This document shows positions 58,560 to 64,000 of a DNA stretch of 64,000 nucleotides, one piece after another (position 1 is the first letter of the stretch; the number at the start of each line of letters is the position of its first letter). The stretch comes from Forficula auricularia (Eukaryota > Arthropoda > Insecta > Dermaptera > Forficulidae): assembly GCA_024734495.1 (NCBI GenBank), contig JALMQS010000085.1, positions 14,422,048 through 14,486,047 on the forward strand, in the 5' to 3' direction. The position numbers and the translations under genes are program-made. Under the pieces are notes generated by a model, which saw nothing but the letters and a program-made list of their open reading frames with translations, ran no database searches and was not told the DNA's origin.

Positions 58560-58985
58560 GGAAGGGGGTGCAAAGTTCATTCTTTTCCAACGTGGATGCA
58601 ATTTAGAAGCTGCAGACATTTTCTATTAAACTTATAGCAAAAGGACTAATAGGAAATTTTGCGACATCACTCGATTCTCTGTGATCGTGGGGTCATCTGC
58701 ACTCTTTTTTTATTTTCTAAAGATACTACTATGACTGTTCTAGTGAGATAATTCCCCAAAAATCGCGTTCGCAAATTTGTTTGTCCCTATGACTACTAGA
58801 GTCTGTATCTCGCCACTGTCTTTTCCGTGACCTACAGCCTTCAGTCCTTCAAGACCCTAATCCTCCAAACATTCAACTCGGACCTAACCTATGAAATTTC
58901 TTCTTCTTTTAAAGATGGTCAATCCTGACCCCATATGGGTTGTAACTAGTTGGTGAAACACTTTTTTACATCAATTTAAAGGTAT
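58560..58985 (+). pseudogene. Decayed LINE 3' end (same family as 25.5 kb)
   Basis: 'ggatgcaatttagaagc', 'cgacatcactcgattctctg', 'tcttttccgtgacctacagc' and 'tatgaaatttcttcttcttt' follow, in order, the landmarks of the 25.5-26.3 kb LINE, with many indels and stops. No useful frame remains. Confidence 0.65.
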
Positions 58986-59075
58986 CCTTGCAGGGAAAAA
59001 GTCAAGTTTACCCCAAACTGCACCTTTAACCAAAGTTGATTCAACCCCAACCCCAACCAAGTAAAGTGGGTATCA

Positions 59076-59246
<171 letters not shown>

Positions 59247-59334
59247 TCATCGTATTTTTTGGACAATAAGACACTCCGGACTATAAGACGCTAATTTATG
59301 GGACGATTGTTAGAAAATAATATTTTATTAGGTG

Positions 59335-59500
59335 TATAAAGATATTTTCAAATTCTTTTCAGTGACACACAACCTTCAAATATTCAAGATCCACGCCTAC
59401 AGTTCACTTTTAAAATTTCTTCCTTTTCTCTTCACGATATGAGAGTCTATCCTGACTTATATGTGTCCCACCTTGTATAAATATCACTAAGAAAAAATAA
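59335..59500 (+). pseudogene. Second decayed LINE 3' end
   Basis: 'cagtgacacacaaccttcaa', 'attcaagatccacgcc', 'aatttcttccttttctcttc' and 'acgatatgagagtc' match the last 100 codons and 3' UTR of the 25.5 kb LINE. Heavily decayed. Confidence 0.5.
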
Positions 59501-59819
59501 CAAAAGACAAGGGAAGATTTTTGCAAATGAAATCTCAGTGTGACTTTAGAATGATTCACAAAGATAAACTTGATAAGATTATTACCCCGATTTGTCAATA
59601 ACCAAAACAACGCCCTATTGACACTAATTGTTGAGAATGAGTCAATGGTTCAAATTTGGCCTGGGCATTGTCTAATGAGCATCCAAACGAAAGGGGCATG
59701 TTTGCCATCCATTGTAAAATTTACATCAACTGAAAGTAATTAATTACTCAAAATACACTATGAGTAATGAGTTATGTTTGTTATGATTCATTACAAAAAA
59801 GAGAATAGCCGATATTGCG

Positions 59820-60005
59820 CTAAGACTTCAAAGAATGTTCCATTTCAAGTGAATTCTTTGATTAATCATCATAAATATGTAACAATTAAAAAGACAACGG
59901 CCTTGTCATGTTGAAAGGCATAGAATCACGGAAGTTAAGCAATACTTAGCGTGAATAGATGGGGGATGACACAGAATGCTGTTGTCAATTCCAGTCGTGT
60001 TGCTT
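59820..60005 (+). repeat. 5S-rRNA-like dispersed repeat
   Basis: From about 59892: 'acggccttgtcatgttgaa', then 'atcacggaagttaagcaa', 'acttagcgtgaatagatggg' and 'atgctgttgtc'. These match, in order, the start, the 'ctcggaagttaagcaac' block, the 'acttggatgggtgac' block and the 3' end of 5S rRNA, with about 20 bases missing between the first two. A leader ('aagaatgttccatttcaagt') precedes it and is shared with the minus-strand copy at 30.2 kb, so it is a mobile 5S-derived repeat (SINE3-like) rather than a 5S gene. Confidence 0.65.
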
Positions 60006-60639
60006 GCATCATACTGAGATAGTCTGGAGAATTAAAGGGTAGATAGGTACTAAGTAACATTTCCAGAAAAATCTACCCATATACACATAAATTTTCATTT
60101 TGTTATTATTATTATTATGAGGTTAAGAATTGGCTTAGAAAAAAATTATATCTACTAGAAGAGAGGACAAACCGTTTTTGGACTTTTACAAAATGATTAA
60201 TTATTTTAATATTTGAATATTTTAATCGGATGATTTTACTTTACCATACAGGGCATGTTCGAGTGTTATAATGATATATATATATATATATAGATAGTTG
60301 GTCTTGTAGTTTTTAAATATCTTAAAAACTATTTCTTATTTCAAGAGTTCTTCCCCCTTATTCATGCCACTATTTGTAAGACTTGAAAATGAATTTCTCA
60401 ATTCTAAAGAAACTTTAATGCGCTGATGGAAAAATTAATTTCGTGTTTCAAAGATTTTACAAACATAGTAGTGATCACTTCATAATCGCTAGAGCAAATA
60501 AAATTTAATCTAGAATTACAAAAAGTGAAGGTGGAATCGGGAAGTGAACGAGACAATTTGAAGGTAAACATTCGCAATGGCGCCAATAAAAAAATTCCCT
60601 TCATTTTTTTTTCTTCTCATTTTCTGTTAACGCAAATGC

Positions 60640-60960
60640 GTCAGGTCTAATGAGTCACGTTTTGAAAATCCCCTGGTGGGGTTGATGGGGTGACTAGTTC
60701 CCCAAAACGGGGCAGCTGTGCCACGTGTTCATTGAAAGGATGGCCCGCCTGCCTGTTGCTTAACCCTTGGGATTCATTCAATTCAAGTCAATATAAGTCA
60801 TTGCGATTTGAAAGATTTAAGTCGACTTCCCTGACACAAGGCCAAGGAAACCAAGCACGTCACGACGAGAGAGCCTCGTGTTCGGTTTGCTTGTGGATTA
60901 CGGTTCTACGTGCGCAAAGAATTCCTATTGCGTACACAACAAGTCGGAAAAGAAATGCGA
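60640..60960. other. GC-richer island of unknown role
   Basis: About 320 bp of balanced composition in AT-rich surroundings, with an AP-1 site (TGAGTCA at about 60650), an E-box 'cacgtg' (60723) and 'cacgtcacgac'. A 94-codon frame across it shows no recognised motif. Looks more like a regulatory island than an exon. Confidence 0.3.
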
Positions 60961-61109
60961 AATTGCACAATTAGAAACAAACAAAAATACCAGGTTAGAT
61001 CAGAGAGGGAAATAGGCAGACAGATAATTATTTGCAAGAAGAGGTTTTTAAACGACCAATAAAATTAATTTCCTATTTACGTCAAAGTTTTATAGTATCA
61101 TATCTGATA

Positions 61110-61370
61110 CTTAATGTCCTGATTAAAATATTTAAACATGCGATTAAAAATAATCAAGCTCTTAGGTACTTTCTTTGCGGATTAAAATTTTTAATCAGAC
61201 GATTAAAAATAACCTAGCTTTTTCCCTACATAATTTAGGCAAGTGATTAAAAATTAACCAAGCCTTTCAGTACCTTAGTACTAAGTGAAATATTTAAACC
61301 AAGGATTAAAAAATAACTAAGAATTTCGGTTTTGATTAAAGTATTAAAACTGATAATTAAAAAAATTATA
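61110..61370 (+). repeat. Degenerate minisatellite, about 60-bp unit
   Basis: 'gattaaaaataa', '(c)aagc' and 'gtac' blocks repeat about four times with drift ('gcgattaaaaataatcaagc', 'acgattaaaaataacctagc', 'gtgattaaaaattaaccaag', 'ggattaaaaaataactaag'). Confidence 0.6.
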
Positions 61371-61385
61371 TTTTAATACTTTATG

Positions 61386-62471
61386 TGTTCGTGACAGCCC
61401 CGTGTATATATTTCTAAATTATTTTTCTCAAGCTAGAGTTCAAATTTGGCGCGCCCTCTTTGACCGCATGTTGTCTGAAGTCAACAAAATTCATTAAATC
61501 TTTATATAAATTCAATTTCATTCTTAATTAATTAATAGCATAATGCGTGACAATTATTTTGTGACAAATTATCAATTAATCATAAAAATTTTTAAATTTC
61601 ATATTAAAAAGTAATAAAAATTCTTATATTGTGTATATGTCAGATAAATAATGTTTTGTTTATTTATACAATCAATAAAATATTAATTATTGGATTAATA
61701 TATATAATTACAAATTATCAACTTGAATTTTGACCCCTGCAGTCATAGACGGCGTCGCATTACATTATTGCTAACTTCCGATGAGTTGTATCTGTGTTGA
61801 ATCGCCATTTTGAAAACAAAAATTAGCCGATCACGCAAGCTTTAATACACGAATTATCGCTCTCAAATCGCACGAATAAATTTATAAACACCTTGAAAAT
61901 ATAAACTGATTTTCAAGTATCCTATCTGATTGGGTATTATCCAAAGATTCCATCTAATAATTACCCAAAGCGCATCTCTCTCAAATTGGACTCCAGTTTC
62001 TACCACGCAAGTCTAGGAAGATAACTCAATTCTATCCACGAATCATTATTGGGAACCTTCTGCATCTTCAAAACCTTTATATACATATATATTCAAATAA
62101 ATATATAAATTCAAAGTCTACTAGTATATAAAGAAAAAGTTCATATAAGTATCTATTTTAACCTTATATATTAAAATTATAACTATTGATCTAATTATCA
62201 TGTATAACCTCATCTCTTATCATTAAGGGACAATATATAATTTATATATATTAAGTTTATAAATATTAATCAAATTATATTTATCAATAACATCCTTTGT
62301 TAATTTAGTTTTATATTTAAGCCAGCTAGGCATCAACATTTATAAATAAATCGGAAAAAATTATAATTCCCAACAATTATAATCTTTTCTAAAAATTACC
62401 TTTATCTACCTTTTATTAATTAAATAACCTTTGATATTGCGATTGATTTAGTTGAGATATTCCCCGTTACA
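61386..62471 (+). mobile_element. 5' LTR of a BEL/Pao retrotransposon
   Basis: Begins 'tgttcgtgacagccccgtg' and ends 'tccccgttaca', giving TGT...ACA ends, just upstream of the gag leader. About 1.09 kb. The borders are inferred from the end motifs and from the gag position; the matching 3' LTR is outside the window. Confidence 0.5.
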
Positions 62472-62702
62472 GTCCCGGGAGAGTAAAAATAAAATCGACC
62501 TATGGATAATAATTTTTTTTGATCGAAGAATAGCAGAACCCTGAGTAACCTTCAGTTATCAAGGGCTATACGCAACATACTGATCCATACGAGCCTAATT
62601 TCTTAAAGATCTAGAAATAGAGCCATATAACTAAAATTAGTTATATTTATCAATTTTTAAATTCAATTTTTTATATTAAAAAATCTCACTAAATAAATCA
62701 AG

Positions 62703-64000
62703 ATGTCAAGGGATAGGGATATTAAATCCATTCAGTTTCAAATTAAAAATCTTGTTACAAGTATAGATGAATTAAAACTGGAAATTGTAGATGCTACTGA
62801 TGAAGGAGAATTAACAAGTTTAAAAAATGTTTCAGAAACCCACAGTAAAAAAGTGGACACAATTGAGGAGAAAATAATTAGTTATGACATCACTGATCAT
62901 GCTGAATTCACAACCGAATTGGCAACCATTCGCAGAAACTGGAGGTCCAACATGAGAGAGATAGCCAAACGACTCAACGAAATCCAAAAAGCACGTGAGT
63001 CCAATAATGTTGATCCAAAATCTATAAATTCCGCAAATTTAAACACCCTTACCAGGCCCAAACTTCCTACACTCAATCTTCCTACCTTTGATGGAAACTT
63101 AGGAGAATATTTATCATTTTGGGAATCTTTTAATACAAATATACAAAGTCGAACCGATTTGGATAAATTAGATAAATTCAAATACTTTCAATCTTTAATT
63201 AAAGGCAAACCACTAGAATTCATTAACGGCTACACTGTTTCAGCAGCCAATTATGATAATATGATAGAAGCGTTTGAAAAGAAATTCAAAAAGATTGACC
63301 AATTAGTTTATTTATACATTAATAATATTTTAAACATTTATCCTATTAAAAAACGAAATGCACAGCAGCTGCAACAGCTAGTTAATGTAATTCGGACTTC
63401 ACTTAATAATCTAAAAGCACTAGATCAGAAAGTAGAAGATTGGGATGCAATTCTTAACAAAATTGTTTTAGACAAATTGGATGTCGACACATTAGAAAGG
63501 TGGCAAATGCACCATATAGATCATCAAATCCCGAAATTCGAAACTTTGATCGAATTTTTGGAAAAAATTGCTGATTCTCAGACAACACTACAGCCGCAAA
63601 ATATTCAAATTAGCCAGGTCACATTTAAACAGGTGAACAAACAAACATGTCCTTGTTGCCGAGGAGATCATCCATTATTTTTATGCACTAACTTTCAGGC
63701 GTTAGATGTCCACAAGAGGCAGCAAAAAGTTAGAGCTGAAAAACTGTGTTATAATTGCCTTTCAAAATTTCACTCATTACCGACGTGCCAGTCAAAAAAG
63801 ACATGCAAATTGTGTCAGAAGCGCCATAATACGCTTTTACACATCGACAATTATGCAAATAAATTTAATAACAAACAAACTAGTGGAAAACCTACCATAG
63901 AAAATTCATCAAATCATCAATCGTCGAATAAGGTTGAAGCCACGCAGACTACAATACAATCATCGGTTACGCACAGTAACAATTTAAGTGTTATTTTACC
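62703..64000 (+). CDS. BEL/Pao gag(-pol) polyprotein, 5' part
   Basis: An open frame of 432 codons from the ATG at 62703 to the window edge, with no stop. Residues about 5-110 are helical/coiled-coil. Residues about 115-290 form the DUF1759-type Gag domain (LPTFDGNLGEYLSFWESF, then KFKYFQSLIKG, LVNVIRTSL). Residues about 318-385 hold cysteine/histidine zinc knuckles of the BEL/Pao kind (CPCCRGDHPLFLC, CYNCLSKFHSLPTC, CKLCQKRHNTLLH). A linker follows and the frame ends at NNLSVILP, where the aspartic protease normally begins. It is intact as far as seen. Gag forms the particle; the rest of pol should lie to the right. Confidence 0.88.
   Translation, partial: MSRDRDIKSIQFQIKNLVTSIDELKLEIVDATDEGELTSLKNVSETHSKKVDTIEEKIISYDITDHAEFTTELATIRRNWRSNMREIAKRLNEIQKARESNNVDPKSINSANLNTLTRPKLPTLNLPTFDGNLGEYLSFWESFNTNIQSRTDLDKLDKFKYFQSLIKGKPLEFINGYTVSAANYDNMIEAFEKKFKKIDQLVYLYINNILNIYPIKKRNAQQLQQLVNVIRTSLNNLKALDQKVEDWDAILNKIVLDKLDVDTLERWQMHHIDHQIPKFETLIEFLEKIADSQTTLQPQNIQISQVTFKQVNKQTCPCCRGDHPLFLCTNFQALDVHKRQQKVRAEKLCYNCLSKFHSLPTCQSKKTCKLCQKRHNTLLHIDNYANKFNNKQTSGKPTIENSSNHQSSNKVEATQTTIQSSVTHSNNLSVIL

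Larger units (their letters stand above)
61386..64000 (+). mobile_element. BEL/Pao LTR retrotransposon (5' part)
   Basis: LTR, about 230-bp leader and a long open gag frame. The intact frame suggests a recent insertion. A primer-binding site should follow the LTR ('gtcccgggagagtaa' at 62472), but I could not match it to a specific tRNA. Confidence 0.75.

Noticed and set aside
59892..59990. A functional 5S rRNA gene
   Set aside because: It lacks about 20 internal bases and shares a non-5S leader with a second dispersed copy.

Overview
This is a stretch of an AT-rich arthropod genome, most likely an insect. It has few coding exons, long introns, and many transposable-element copies of different ages. 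The arthropod call rests on four things: an arthropod-like 28S rRNA fragment, LINE and BEL/Pao proteins of the types common in insects, dispersed repeats of a kind known from insect genomes (the 'accgacttcaaaaaagga' repeat and the 'actggtttgacgca' repeat), and a MAP-kinase phosphatase gene with insect-style exon and intron sizes. I cannot name the species.

Layout. 0-5 kb: a 640-bp foldback element with about 300-bp inverted arms, a broken 28S rRNA 3' fragment embedded in a dispersed repeat, and a hAT-like MITE. 5.1-9.2 kb: an apparently intact two-ORF LINE (zinc-finger/coiled-coil ORF1; endonuclease plus reverse transcriptase ORF2) ending in an (AATA)n tail. 9.2-34 kb: repeats, including a second copy of the long-armed foldback, nested hAT MITEs, a hAT transposase relic, a pogo-like MITE, a 5'-truncated LINE (25.5-26.3 kb) and many hairpin elements. 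34.5-44 kb, minus strand: the one clear host gene, two 3' coding exons of a DUSP10/MKP-5-like dual-specificity phosphatase plus a possible first exon near 44.0 kb. Its introns contain GC-richer islands with a cluster of perfect AP-1 and CRE sites. 44-61 kb: mostly non-coding, with MITEs, tRNA-like SINE pieces, a 5S-rRNA-like repeat, LINE relics, a long palindrome at 52.8-53.2 kb and a possible 42-nt plus-strand exon. 61.4-64 kb: the 5' LTR and gag region of a BEL/Pao retrotransposon that runs off the right edge.

The most unusual signal is a scattered set of short elements, usually arranged as inverted pairs, that carry hammerhead-ribozyme motifs (CTGANGA ... GAAA with paired stem II and, in several, paired stems I and III and a legal cleavage site). 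I see eight readable motifs at six loci (10.95, 18.3, 28.2, 36.9, 37.9-38.1 and 53.6-53.7 kb) and two decayed loci (23.5 and 24.25 kb). All eight have one extra nucleotide between the CTGANGA box and stem II. This resembles the small hammerheads linked to Penelope-like elements, but no Penelope protein is present here. Two of the loci lie inside an intron of the phosphatase gene, one of them with a motif in the sense orientation.

All calls are from reading the sequence; no database search was possible. Element names are by recognition of motifs and should be taken as family-level.
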